Shown here piece by piece: positions 1 to 8,113 of a stretch of 64,000 bases of DNA. The notes beneath the pieces are model-generated. The model searched no databases and had not been told where the DNA came from. It worked only from the letters and a program-made list of their open reading frames with translations. Each line of letters starts with the position of its first letter. Position 1 is the first letter of the stretch. Made by a program: the position numbers and the translations under genes. Source of the stretch: PBB1 sp040400875 (GTDB lineage: Bacteria > Pseudomonadota > Gammaproteobacteria > Burkholderiales > Burkholderiaceae_C); NCBI GenBank assembly GCA_040400875.1, contig JBBAPK010000002.1, positions 70,970-134,969 of the forward strand, in the 5' to 3' direction.

Positions 1-106
1 GGCCCTTGGGGCCCAGGGTGACCTTGACCGCGTTGGCGAGGATGTTCACGCCTTCAACCATGCGGGCACGGGCTTCACCGCCAAAAATCACGTCTTTTGC
101 TGCCAT
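1..106 (-). CDS. groEL: Chaperonin GroEL, N-terminal fragment (runs off the window)
   Basis: Only the first 35 codons lie in the window; the gene continues past base 1. The reading starts MAAKDVIFGGEARARM and reaches VKVTLGPKG, the standard GroEL amino terminus, with the TLGPKG stretch that lies next to the nucleotide site. GroEL is the cytosolic 14-mer ATP-dependent folding chamber that works with the GroES lid. It lies 81 bases downstream of groES on the same strand, the normal groESL operon order, so it should share the CIRCE-controlled promoter upstream of groES. A purine-rich GGAGAAACACAC precedes the ATG. Confidence 0.95.
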   Translation of the reverse strand, partial: MAAKDVIFGGEARARMVEGVNILANAVKVTLGPKG

Positions 107-187
107 GTGTGTTTCTCCAAAATCAGTGTGGTTTATCGCTTTCCTTCAACGCTCAGTTGTCGGGAAAGAAAGCGTCGCGCAGTGGCT

Positions 188-478
188 TTATTTCTCGACA
201 ACAGCGAAGAGGTCTTCTTCGCGCATGACGAGCAGTTCGTCGCCATCGACCTTGACGGTCTGGCCGCTGTACTTGCCAAACAGCACACGGTCACCGACCT
301 TGACATTGAGGACGATGAACTCGCCCTTGTCGCTGCGCTTGCCTGGGCCGACGGCCAGCACTTCACCCTGATCGGGCTTTTCGGCGGCGTTGTCTGGAAT
401 GACGATGCCCGAGGCGGTCTTGGTTTCTTGCTCGAGGCGCTTGACGATCACGCGATCGTGCAAAGGACGAAGTTTCAT
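188..478 (-). CDS. groES: Co-chaperonin GroES
   Basis: A 96-residue protein, the usual GroES length. It begins MKLRPLHDRVIVKRL and contains the mobile loop (about residues 17-34, with the GIVIP segment that docks on GroEL) and the C-terminal beta strand ending DLFAVVEK. GroES forms the heptameric lid on GroEL in the cytosol. The start at 478 was chosen because AGGAGATGCT precedes it and it gives the family-length product; the reading frame is open further upstream but that extension is not GroES-like. It is the first gene of groESL, about 115 bases downstream of a CIRCE operator, so HrcA repression with heat induction is expected. Confidence 0.97.
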   Translation of the reverse strand: MKLRPLHDRVIVKRLEQETKTASGIVIPDNAAEKPDQGEVLAVGPGKRSDKGEFIVLNVKVGDRVLFGKYSGQTVKVDGDELLVMREEDLFAVVEK

Positions 479-592
479 AGCATCTCCTGGATAAATCGGA
501 CTGGACTGGGTGGCTTCAGGTGTTCGTCTGTGAGCGGCTTTGCGTCTGACAGGGCAATCGCACAAACCCACAAACGCCCGGAAGCAGCGTCG

Positions 593-619
593 TTAGCACT
601 CATCTCGATCGAGTGCTAG
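593..619 (-). promoter_or_regulatory. CIRCE operator (HrcA binding site)
   Basis: Inverted repeat TTAGCACTC, 9-base spacer, GAGTGCTAG. This matches the CIRCE consensus (TTAGCACTC-N9-GAGTGCTAA) at 17 of 18 arm positions; only the last base differs. It sits immediately downstream of the predicted -10 box of the groES promoter, where bound HrcA would block initiation. CIRCE is the known operator of the heat-shock repressor HrcA; HrcA itself is not in this window. Confidence 0.93.
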
Positions 620-626
620 CAACAGA

Positions 627-654
627 ATTATAGGGGTCGACCTTTCGATTTCAA
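627..654 (-). promoter_or_regulatory. Sigma-70 type promoter of groESL
   Basis: Read on the minus strand: -35 TTGAAA (654-649), 16-base spacer, -10 TATAAT (632-627). The predicted start point near base 620 falls at the edge of the CIRCE repeat, the standard arrangement for HrcA control. No convincing sigma-32 promoter was seen beside it. Confidence 0.8.
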
Positions 655-715
655 GGCCGTCTCATGCGACGGGCTTCGGATGGCGCTGCGCCAGCGGCCC
701 GGCCGGGGGTTCGCG

Positions 716-1306
716 CTAGGGCGCCTCGCGCTGAAGCGCGGCGATCGCATCGGCGATGTCGCGGCTCAGCTTGGCGGCGGCCTGGCTGTGTGCTGCCGCG
801 AGCGCCTGATAGCTGCCGTCGGCGGTACTTTCGCGCGCCACCGTGCGTCCGGAGAGCGTCTTTTTGTCTTTCATCCGCCGCACCGTCCACATGGCGTCGA
901 TGGCGGCGGCTTCGCCCAATGTCGAGTTGAAACTGCGCACATCGACAAACACGCGGTAGTCGACGTCCACGCCGAGGGCCGGCGGAAACCGCCCGACCCG
1001 CGGCGAGCCAAGAATCAACCCGAGGTCCTCGGCGATCACGCGGGAGAAGTTGTCTTGCAGCGGTGAGGCCCAGCGGTGAAAGTCGGCCGGTGTCAATTCG
1101 TTGCGGCCTGCGCTGAGGACGATCTCAGGCCTGTCGACCGTGGCTGGCACGGTGACTGGGCCCACGGCGACCACCAGCGCCGACGGCGTGGCAGCCGGCG
1201 CGGCTGTGGCCGTGAGTGTGTAGAACCGCGTCGCAGGCGACGTGGCGCAGGCGGTCAGGAACGCGGTGATGACGCAGACGATCCATGTCAGGGCGGTTGC
1301 ACGCAT
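716..1306 (-). CDS. pqiC: PqiC-type outer-membrane lipoprotein (ABC-transport auxiliary lipoprotein)
   Basis: 196 residues. The N-terminus MRATALTWIVCVITAFLTAC is a lipoprotein signal peptide with lipobox LTAC, so the protein should be a periplasm-facing lipoprotein. The rest fits the PqiC/DUF330 family (RFYTLTA near the N-terminus, a VAVGPVTVPATVDRPEIV core). In E. coli PqiC is the outer-membrane partner of the PqiB tube. The ATG at 1306 shares one base with the pqiB stop (TGATG); a GTG one codon upstream at 1309 is an alternative. It ends the pqiA-pqiB-pqiC order, supporting a single operon. Confidence 0.88.
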   Translation of the reverse strand: MRATALTWIVCVITAFLTACATSPATRFYTLTATAAPAATPSALVVAVGPVTVPATVDRPEIVLSAGRNELTPADFHRWASPLQDNFSRVIAEDLGLILGSPRVGRFPPALGVDVDYRVFVDVRSFNSTLGEAAAIDAMWTVRRMKDKKTLSGRTVARESTADGSYQALAAAHSQAAAKLSRDIADAIAALQREAP

Positions 1307-2976
1307 CACTTGTCTCCGCTTTTCGGTGAGGGCTTGCCGCGGATCACCGATTCGGGGTGCCGCTCGAGGTAGTCAAACAGGATGCGCATGCTGGTCGAGG
1401 CGCGGGTGAATTCGCTCAGCGCGTCGCGCAACTCCTGCTGCGCGGGCGCATCGGGGCTGAGCACGTTGGCATCTGCGTTGTTCATGCCGCGCTCGATGCT
1501 GACCAGCGCGCGCTGCATCGCGTCGAGATTGGCGTTGAGCGCTGGCAAGAGCTCCTCGTCGACCCGACCGATGATTTTTCCGGTGCCCACCAGCACCCTG
1601 TGGAACTCCTTGAGATCCAGATTCAGCGTGCGCCCGAGGTCTTCAATCGGCAGCTTGTCGATCTTGGCCAGCACGCTGGTCAGCTTGTCCTCGATTTGGA
1701 CGTGGCTGCTTTTCACCACCGGCAACTCAGGCAAGTCGCGGCTCCAGTCGGTGCTCGCTTGGTCGGCATTTGGAAAGTATTCGAAGGCCACGTAGGTCTG
1801 TCCCGTGAGCAAGTTGCCGCTTCTGAGTTGCGCGCGAAGACCGCGCTCTTCGATCAAGCGCCGCAGCAGGCCGCCGCGGCGTTTGTCGTCGCCGCTCGTT
1901 TGAGTCTTCTGGCTCGCATCGGTATAAGACAGCCGGCCCTCCGGGTAGAAGGTGACCGTCACTCGCGGACGCACGTTCTTGCCTGACTTGTCGAGCTCAA
2001 GGTCGATTTCGGTGACCTCGCCCGCCGGCAGGCCCAAGAAAGTGACCGGCGCACCGACCGACAGGCCGCGCAGCGTCTCGCTGAAGTGGAGCACGTAGTG
2101 ACGTGAACCGGCGATCGGCGCCTTCATGGCGGCCGGCCGGTCGCCGTACAGCACGAATTGCGCACCAGACGGTGCAACCGTGTCGCCCGGCGAGATGTTG
2201 GGCACATCGAAAGCGATGCCACCGACCAGTGCCGCGACGATGGACTCGGTTCGAATGCCGATGCCGTTTGCGTCCGTCGTGATGTCAACGCCCCCAGCAT
2301 TCCAGAACCGGGAGCTGGTGATAACGTGCTTGTCATAGGGCGCATTGACAAAGACCCGGATCTCCACAGAAGCGCCGTCGTCTGCGATGGCGAATGACAC
2401 GACCTGGCCCACAGGCACGCGGCGAAAGAACACTGGCGAGCCTTCGGACAGCGAACCCAGGTCATGGGATTTGAGGATGAACTCACGCCCCAGCTGGCCT
2501 GATATGAGCGGTGCCTTTTCCAGCCCGTTGAATTCGTCTTGGGTTTGCTTCGAAGTCCCGGCTTCGAAGCCGATGTAGTTGCCCGACAGCAGGGTGTTCA
2601 GGCCCGAGATGCCGCTCAGGCTGATCGTGGGTCGTACCACCCAGAACTTCGCGTCTTCAACCAGCAGTGCGGCTGCGTGGCTGGTCATCTTGGCCGTGAC
2701 GACCACCTGCGAATAGTCGTTTGACAGGTGAACGTCAGTGACCTGACCGAGGTTCACGTCCTTGTACTTGATGAATGTCTTGCCGACTTCGATGCCGTCG
2801 GCGGCCTTGAACACGATCGTGATGGTCGGGCCTTCGCTCCTGATGCGGTGCACCGCGATGCTGAGAGCCACCAGCGCGGCCAGGATGGGGATGATCCAGA
2901 CCATGGATACGCGGTGGCGCTTGGGCGCCAGCACCATCGCTTGAGGCAGTTCAGTGTTTGGTTCTGGTTCAGACAT
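1306..2976 (-). CDS. pqiB: Intermembrane transport protein PqiB (three MCE/MlaD domains)
   Basis: 556 residues. One N-terminal membrane helix (about 24-44, VWIIPILAALVALSIAV) is followed by three MCE repeats starting near residues 48, 163 and 292; each has the MCE signature of a G-x-V-x(2)-G-x-V strand pair, for example VNLGQVTDV, VPVGQVVSF and LPAGEVTEI. A long helical C-terminus follows. PqiB forms a periplasm-spanning hexameric tube thought to carry lipids between the two membranes. Its start overlaps the end of pqiA by 8 bases and its stop touches pqiC, so the three are almost certainly cotranscribed. Confidence 0.93.
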   Translation of the reverse strand: MSEPEPNTELPQAMVLAPKRHRVSMVWIIPILAALVALSIAVHRIRSEGPTITIVFKAADGIEVGKTFIKYKDVNLGQVTDVHLSNDYSQVVVTAKMTSHAAALLVEDAKFWVVRPTISLSGISGLNTLLSGNYIGFEAGTSKQTQDEFNGLEKAPLISGQLGREFILKSHDLGSLSEGSPVFFRRVPVGQVVSFAIADDGASVEIRVFVNAPYDKHVITSSRFWNAGGVDITTDANGIGIRTESIVAALVGGIAFDVPNISPGDTVAPSGAQFVLYGDRPAAMKAPIAGSRHYVLHFSETLRGLSVGAPVTFLGLPAGEVTEIDLELDKSGKNVRPRVTVTFYPEGRLSYTDASQKTQTSGDDKRRGGLLRRLIEERGLRAQLRSGNLLTGQTYVAFEYFPNADQASTDWSRDLPELPVVKSSHVQIEDKLTSVLAKIDKLPIEDLGRTLNLDLKEFHRVLVGTGKIIGRVDEELLPALNANLDAMQRALVSIERGMNNADANVLSPDAPAQQELRDALSEFTRASTSMRILFDYLERHPESVIRGKPSPKSGDK

Positions 2977-4273
2977 GCAGCACCTGTTTGAAACGGCCCG
3001 CGTTCCAGATCAGTCGTGGATCAAAGGACCGCGCAGCGAACACTGTGAGTACCACCACAGACATGAACAGGGTAACTCCCGGGCCCGGTTCCACCGACAT
3101 CAGCGGCTCTAGCTGCACGAGCGAGACGATGGACGCATCGACGAACACATCCAGCATCGACCAGCGCCCGACGAAGTCGACTGTTCGATACAGCCGGGTG
3201 CGGTCATGATTGTTCTTAACGGAGCCCAGCTGCACGGTGATCAGCAAATATGCCAGCACAACGATTTTTCCCAGCGGGACGATCACGCTCGCGACCAGAA
3301 CGATCAAGGCAAGCGGCCAAGACCCCGATTGATACAAGTAGGCCACGCCGCTGATGATCGTGTCTGACTGCGATGCTCCGAGAGACGTCGAGATGAGCAC
3401 CGGCAGCGAATTGGCCGGGATGTAAAGAATGGCTGCCGCGATCAACAAGGCCCAGGTGACCTGGATCGATGCGTACGAGGCCTCGGTCAGTTCTGCACCG
3501 CAGCGAGGGCAGTGGCCGCGCTGCGCGTTGGGTGCGGGGCGCGAAAGGAGCCCGCAGCTCGTGCATGAGACCAGCCCGCATGGGGTTGATTCCTCGCCCG
3601 TGATCGACAGCGTGCCGCTTCGTTTGGCAAGGCCGGGCTCCATCGGCACAGGGTGCGTGCCGTCTGCCCAGACGACTCGTTGCCAGATCACGTGGCTGTC
3701 AAATGAAGAGCCCAGCGCGGCCAGCAGCACCACGAGCACGCCCAAGGCGAGCAGTCCTGCCCCAGGCACCACCGTGGCAAATTGAGAAACCTTGATGAGC
3801 GCGACGAGCACGCCCAGCAGCATCACCTCGCTCATGGACCAAGGCTGCACCGACTCTGACATGCGCAGCAATCGACCGACCCACCGCGGGGCCGGCGGCC
3901 TTCTGGCCGCCAGCAGCATCAACAGCATGAAAGCGATGAACAGGCCAGGCGCCACGACCGCACAAAACGCGACGCTCACCGCTGCCAATTCGCTGCCATG
4001 CAGCCAGGTTTGCCTGGCCGCGCCGAGGATGGTCGTGGACGAGTCGAGCCCGGCCACCGACATTCCCATCAGCGGTGACAGGTTGGCGATCAGGAACACG
4101 ACTGCCGCAGTGATGGCCAGCGCCAGCGGTCGGTCTATCGGATCCACCGGGTTTCTCGCGATGGTCATCTTGCATCGCGCACAAACCGCCTTGCCCCCTG
4201 GGGGAAGCAGCGGCACGCGCTGCTGCAACTCGCATTCGCGGCACGCCACGGTGTCCATCGCGACGCCGTTCAT
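2969..4273 (-). CDS. pqiA: Inner-membrane protein PqiA (paraquat-inducible protein A)
   Basis: About 434 residues from ATG 4273. It is a tandem duplication. Each half opens with a zinc-ribbon-like pair of Cys-x2-Cys motifs (CREC...CARC near residue 10; CTSC...CPRC near residue 235) followed by about four membrane helices. PqiA is the inner-membrane partner of the PqiB MCE tube. The start shares one base with the yacG stop (TGATG); a second ATG five codons in is possible. The reading frame stays open upstream inside yacG, but that extension is not PqiA-like. Confidence 0.92.
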   Translation of the reverse strand: MNGVAMDTVACRECELQQRVPLLPPGGKAVCARCKMTIARNPVDPIDRPLALAITAAVVFLIANLSPLMGMSVAGLDSSTTILGAARQTWLHGSELAAVSVAFCAVVAPGLFIAFMLLMLLAARRPPAPRWVGRLLRMSESVQPWSMSEVMLLGVLVALIKVSQFATVVPGAGLLALGVLVVLLAALGSSFDSHVIWQRVVWADGTHPVPMEPGLAKRSGTLSITGEESTPCGLVSCTSCGLLSRPAPNAQRGHCPRCGAELTEASYASIQVTWALLIAAAILYIPANSLPVLISTSLGASQSDTIISGVAYLYQSGSWPLALIVLVASVIVPLGKIVVLAYLLITVQLGSVKNNHDRTRLYRTVDFVGRWSMLDVFVDASIVSLVQLEPLMSVEPGPGVTLFMSVVVLTVFAARSFDPRLIWNAGRFKQVLHV

Positions 4274-4467
4274 CACGGCGGGTTCTCGGGGTCTTCGAGA
4301 TCGGGCTTTGACTCGACCCGGTAGCTTTCGCTGGCCCAATGGTTGAAGTCGTTGTTCTTGCAGCGTGCGCTGCAAAAGGGTCTGCTGGGGTTGCTATCGG
4401 CGTAAAGGCTGTTGCCGCCGCACTTCGGGCAACGCACTACGCGTTGGGGGACCTGCGAAGCGCTCAC
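4273..4467 (-). CDS. yacG: DNA gyrase inhibitor YacG (zinc-finger protein)
   Basis: A protein of 64 residues with one zinc finger: CPKC, then 15 residues, then CSARC, followed by the conserved N-DF-HWASE-Y segment. In E. coli YacG binds the GyrB C-terminal region and inhibits gyrase. I chose GTG 4467, which overlaps the zapD stop as GTGA; another GTG at 4473 would add two residues. It lies between zapD and pqiA, and the zapD-yacG pairing is widespread in beta- and gammaproteobacteria. Confidence 0.88.
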   Translation of the reverse strand: MSASQVPQRVVRCPKCGGNSLYADSNPSRPFCSARCKNNDFNHWASESYRVESKPDLEDPENPP

Positions 4468-5219
4468 GAGCACAAGGTCAACTCGAAGCTGCTGTCGCCT
4501 GTGTGGGCACGCAGCCGGCCATCAGAGTCCTGGCTCATCAGGCGCACCGACACCATCAGCCGATGCCCGGTGATCTCGGGAACCAGCTCCTGTTCGGTGC
4601 TGATTCGAACTCGCATGAGTTGATAGGTTCGACCGGTCGGCAGGCTTTGCTGGAATTGACCACCGGGTGCGGACACGCGTTGCGCCACGCCCGAGTCACG
4701 CAGAAGGCCCAGCAGCACATTGAGCGCTTCTGCCAAAGGCAGCAGCAGGTCGATCCAGCGTGAAAGATCGGCACGGCGCCGCGACGGGTCGAATTGCTGC
4801 CAGGCGTAATAAGCCGGCAAATCGAACTCGCAGGTGCCACCGGGAATGCTGATGCGACTGCGGATGCTCATCAGCCATTCGTTGGACGTGAGCGCCTGAC
4901 CCGTCTTGCCGGCGGAATTGTTCAACCCGTCATGTGCGTGGTCGATCTTGTTGATCACGCTGTCGAGCGCGTCTTCAGAGATGGAAGGATTGCCGCGGTA
5001 ACCGTTGAGGCGGGATTTCTGCCGTTCCAGATCCTTGAGCAGATCGGATTTCAGATCGGCCCGCGAGGCCACTTCCATGATCTCGAAGATGGTGGCGATC
5101 GCGTAGTGATGGTCAACTGCGCCATCGCGTGGCGCCAACTGTCCCAGCCGGTCGAACAGGTGTTCGAGCCGAAGCATGGTTCGTATGCTTTCGTTGAACG
5201 GATGCTCGTAGAGAACCAA
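4464..5219 (-). CDS. zapD: Cell division protein ZapD (Z-ring associated)
   Basis: 251 residues from TTG 5219, matching the usual ZapD length. The N-terminus LVLYEHPFNESIRTMLRLE corresponds to the family signature (M-I-L-Y-E-x-P-F-N-E-R-x-R). ZapD cross-links FtsZ filaments at midcell. No ATG is available near the conserved start. The frame is open from a TTG at 5279, but the extra 20 residues do not look like ZapD, so the internal TTG is preferred, with AAAGG about 10 bases upstream. It overlaps yacG by 4 bases and follows coaE on the same strand. Confidence 0.9.
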   Translation of the reverse strand: MVLYEHPFNESIRTMLRLEHLFDRLGQLAPRDGAVDHHYAIATIFEIMEVASRADLKSDLLKDLERQKSRLNGYRGNPSISEDALDSVINKIDHAHDGLNNSAGKTGQALTSNEWLMSIRSRISIPGGTCEFDLPAYYAWQQFDPSRRRADLSRWIDLLLPLAEALNVLLGLLRDSGVAQRVSAPGGQFQQSLPTGRTYQLMRVRISTEQELVPEITGHRLMVSVRLMSQDSDGRLRAHTGDSSFELTLCS

Positions 5220-5288
5220 GTGGCACTGCCTTTGACCAGAGAAAAGACTCACGCTCAGGTGAGAAATCACCCCAGCCAAAAGATTGTT

Positions 5289-5921
5289 TCACACGGCAGG
5301 TTGAAGCAAAGGCTGCCACGCCTTCCACAAGGCCTCAACTCGGCGAGCCAGATCGGCCTGGCTGATGCCGTCATTGACGACTACGTCGTGAGCGATCGAG
5401 TTTCGCCTTTCACGGGTGGCCTGCGCGGCCATCACGGCTTTGACCGAGTCGGCAGTCCACCCTGATCGAGCCATGACGCGAGCGACTTGCGTTGATTCGC
5501 TGCAGTCGACCACCAGCACCCTGTGCACCGAGTCCCGCCAGTGACCTGACTCGACCAGCAACGGGATGTCGAAAACGATGACCGCAGTGTCGGTTGCGGC
5601 GGCGGCTTCGCGCTGCGCTTCGGCCGAAATCATCGGGTGCAAGATCGCTTCAAGCTTGCTGCGAGCTGTGCCATCGGCAAAGGCCAGTCGGCGCATCTGA
5701 TCGCGGTCCAGGCCGCCATCGGGCCCGATGACGCCCTCGCCGAAAGCCTCGCGCAGTGCCGGCATCGCGGCGCCGCCGGCTTGGGTCAGACCGCGAGAAA
5801 TCCCATCGGTGTCAACCACCTTGGCACCATGACCGGCCAGCAAACGCGCCACCGTGCTCTTGCCGCTGCCGATGCCGCCGGTCAGACCGATGCGCAATGG
5901 CGGCGGGGAGACGAGTTTCAT
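5289..5921 (-). CDS. coaE: Dephospho-CoA kinase
   Basis: 210 residues. P-loop GLTGGIGSGKST at about residues 12-23, then the dephospho-CoA binding segment around VVDTDGISRGLTQ and the lid region. CoaE catalyses the last CoA biosynthesis step, ATP-dependent 3'-phosphorylation of dephospho-CoA, in the cytosol. ATG 5921 is chosen over a TTG two codons upstream. It sits between pilD and zapD, the order pilB-pilC-pilD-coaE-zapD-yacG being common in this group. Confidence 0.95.
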   Translation of the reverse strand: MKLVSPPPLRIGLTGGIGSGKSTVARLLAGHGAKVVDTDGISRGLTQAGGAAMPALREAFGEGVIGPDGGLDRDQMRRLAFADGTARSKLEAILHPMISAEAQREAAAATDTAVIVFDIPLLVESGHWRDSVHRVLVVDCSESTQVARVMARSGWTADSVKAVMAAQATRERRNSIAHDVVVNDGISQADLARRVEALWKAWQPLLQPAV

Positions 5922-5965
5922 GCTCAAGCGTGCCGAAAGTGCAACTCAGTGTGAGCGCGTTGGCA

Positions 5966-6817
5966 TCAAGCCCAACCCAGCCAGCCCAGCACACGCACCG
6001 GACCCAGCAGCAAGACCGCCAGACCCGAGCCCGCCAGGAAGGGTCCGAAGGGCACATAGCGGCCTTCGCGCAGAGAGCTGTTGAGTTTCATGGCGATGCC
6101 GACCACCGCGCCGAAAATAGAGGCGCCCAGCACCACCGGCAGCACCATCGAAGCACCGAGCCATGCGCCCAGGGCTGCCAGCAATTTGAAGTCTCCGTAG
6201 CCCATGCCTTCCTTGCCCGTGGCGAGCTTGAAAAGCCAGTAAACACTCCACAGCGAAAGGTACCCAGCCACAGCACCCCACACAGCCGATGACAGCGAGG
6301 TCGTCAGCCCCAGCGCGGCTGCGACCAGACCACCCCAAAGCAGCGGCAGCGTCAACCCATCGGGCAGCAAGGTGGTGTCCCAGTCGATGCCGGCAAGCGC
6401 GACCAGCACCGCCGCGAAAGCGCACCAAAGCAAGGTCGTGGGTTGGGCGCCGAACCGCCAGGCCAGCGCCGCGAAGATCGCTGCCGTGAGCACTTCAAAG
6501 AAGGGGTAGCGCGCGGAAATCGGCGTCTTGCATGCCGAGCACTTGCCGCGCAGCCACAGGTAGCTCAACACCGGAATGTTTTCGTACCAGGCGATGGCGT
6601 GGCCACACGAGGGGCAGCGCGAGCGCGGGGCAGAAAGCGTCATTTCGGGCGGCAAGTCCACCTTCATGCCAAGCATGTCGGCACACTCAGCCTTCCAGCT
6701 TCTGTCGAGCATCTGCGGAAGGCGGTGGATCACCACATTCAGGAAGCTGCCTATGCACAGGCCGAGCAACGCCAGCGCCCAAGGCGTGAGCATCACCTCG
6801 ACGAAAGAAAGGTCCAT
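5966..6817 (-). CDS. pilD: Prepilin peptidase / N-methyltransferase PilD
   Basis: 283 residues. It begins MDLSFVEVML and then has GSFLNVVIHRLP, the typical leader of type A24 prepilin peptidases. The cytoplasmic zinc module CPSC...CSAC is at about residues 71-99. Two membrane aspartates are present: the first in AGIDWDTTLLPD and the second in GMGYGDFKLLAALGAW (the GxGD site). PilD removes the leader of type IV prepilins and methylates the new N-terminus in the inner membrane. The upstream in-frame codons are not family-like, so ATG 6817 is used. Confidence 0.95.
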   Translation of the reverse strand: MDLSFVEVMLTPWALALLGLCIGSFLNVVIHRLPQMLDRSWKAECADMLGMKVDLPPEMTLSAPRSRCPSCGHAIAWYENIPVLSYLWLRGKCSACKTPISARYPFFEVLTAAIFAALAWRFGAQPTTLLWCAFAAVLVALAGIDWDTTLLPDGLTLPLLWGGLVAAALGLTTSLSSAVWGAVAGYLSLWSVYWLFKLATGKEGMGYGDFKLLAALGAWLGASMVLPVVLGASIFGAVVGIAMKLNSSLREGRYVPFGPFLAGSGLAVLLLGPVRVLGWLGWA

Positions 6818-6827
6818 GCCGGGTGGG

Positions 6828-8048
6828 TCAGACGACTTGGCCAATCTTGAAGATCGGCAAATACATCGACACCACAATGCCGCCGATCACGGTGCCCAGG
6901 ATGACGATGATGAAGGGCTCCATCAGGCTCGACAGGCCCTTGACGGCTTCGTCGACCTCGTCCTCGTAGAACTCGGCGGCCTTGCCCAGCATCTGGTCGA
7001 GAGATCCCGACTCTTCACCAATGGAGCACATCTGCAGGACCATGTTGGGAAAGACGCCGGTCGTCTGCATTGACGTGGTGAGAGACGAGCCGGTCGACAC
7101 GTCTTTCTGGATGGCCACCGTGGCTTCTGCGAAGACTGCATTGCCTGAAGCGCCACCGACGGAATCGAGGGCTTCGACCAAGGGCACGCCCGCGGCGAAC
7201 ATGGTCGACAGCGTGCGTGTCCAGCGGGCGATGGCCGACTTGTTGACCAGATCGCCAAAGACGGGCACACGCAGCAACAAGCGGTCCATCGTCTTTTGCA
7301 TTTTTTCCGAGCGCTTCCATGACTCAAGAAAAAAGTAGACGCCGCCGCCCAAGAAGCCAAAGATGGCCCACCAGTAACTGACGAAAAACTCCGACATCGC
7401 GATGACGATCAAGGTGGGCGCTGGCAAATCTGCACCGAACGATGTGAAGACATCCTTGAAGGCCGGGATCACGAAGATCATGATCACAGTCACCACCACA
7501 AACGCTGTGACCAGCACGGCGACCGGATAGATCAACGCAGACTTGATCTTGTTCTTGATGGCCATCGTTTTTTCTTGATAGACCGCCAGACGGTCCAGCA
7601 ACGCTTCAAGAATGCCGCCTGCCTCGCCAGCTTCGACAAGGTTGCAATAAAGCGCATCGAAATAAAGCGGGTGCTTGCGAAACGCCGAGGAAAGGCTGGA
7701 GCCGGTTTCCACATCGGAGCGTACGTCGGTCAGCAGTTTGGTCAGCCTTGGATTGGGGCTGCCGCGAGCCACGATGTCGAAGGACTGAATTAATGGAACT
7801 CCGGCTCGCATCATGGTCGACAGCTGTCGCGTGAATACGGCGATGTCCTTTTGCTTGATGGCGCGCCCGCCGCTGGTACGGCGCTTCTTGATCTTGGTGA
7901 TCAGGACGCCTTGACGACGCAGGCTGGCGCTGACCATGGCCTCTCCGCCAGCGCGCATCTCTCCACGCACGAGCTTGCCGTTCTTGTCTTTGCCTTCGTA
8001 CTCAAAAACGACATCTCTGCCGCTTTTTGCGGCCGCTGCAGTCGCCAT
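6828..8048 (-). CDS. pilC: Type IV pilus inner-membrane platform protein PilC
   Basis: 406 residues with two tandem T2SSF domains. The first has the Q-L-S-T-M-M-R-A-G-V-P motif near residue 74 and the second the matching LSTMFAAGVPLVEAL near residue 280. Three membrane segments lie near 180-200, 225-250 and at the C-terminal end. PilC is the platform that couples the PilB extension ATPase to pilin polymerisation. It lies between pilB and pilD, 10 bases from pilD. The start MATAAAAKSGRDVVFEYEGK is family-typical. Confidence 0.96.
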   Translation of the reverse strand: MATAAAAKSGRDVVFEYEGKDKNGKLVRGEMRAGGEAMVSASLRRQGVLITKIKKRRTSGGRAIKQKDIAVFTRQLSTMMRAGVPLIQSFDIVARGSPNPRLTKLLTDVRSDVETGSSLSSAFRKHPLYFDALYCNLVEAGEAGGILEALLDRLAVYQEKTMAIKNKIKSALIYPVAVLVTAFVVVTVIMIFVIPAFKDVFTSFGADLPAPTLIVIAMSEFFVSYWWAIFGFLGGGVYFFLESWKRSEKMQKTMDRLLLRVPVFGDLVNKSAIARWTRTLSTMFAAGVPLVEALDSVGGASGNAVFAEATVAIQKDVSTGSSLTTSMQTTGVFPNMVLQMCSIGEESGSLDQMLGKAAEFYEDEVDEAVKGLSSLMEPFIIVILGTVIGGIVVSMYLPIFKIGQVV

Positions 8049-8113
8049 GGTGCCTCCGGGTAACGTCCCACCTGCCGTGTTATCGGCCGGGCGACGTTTT
8101 TATTCAGTTCGAA

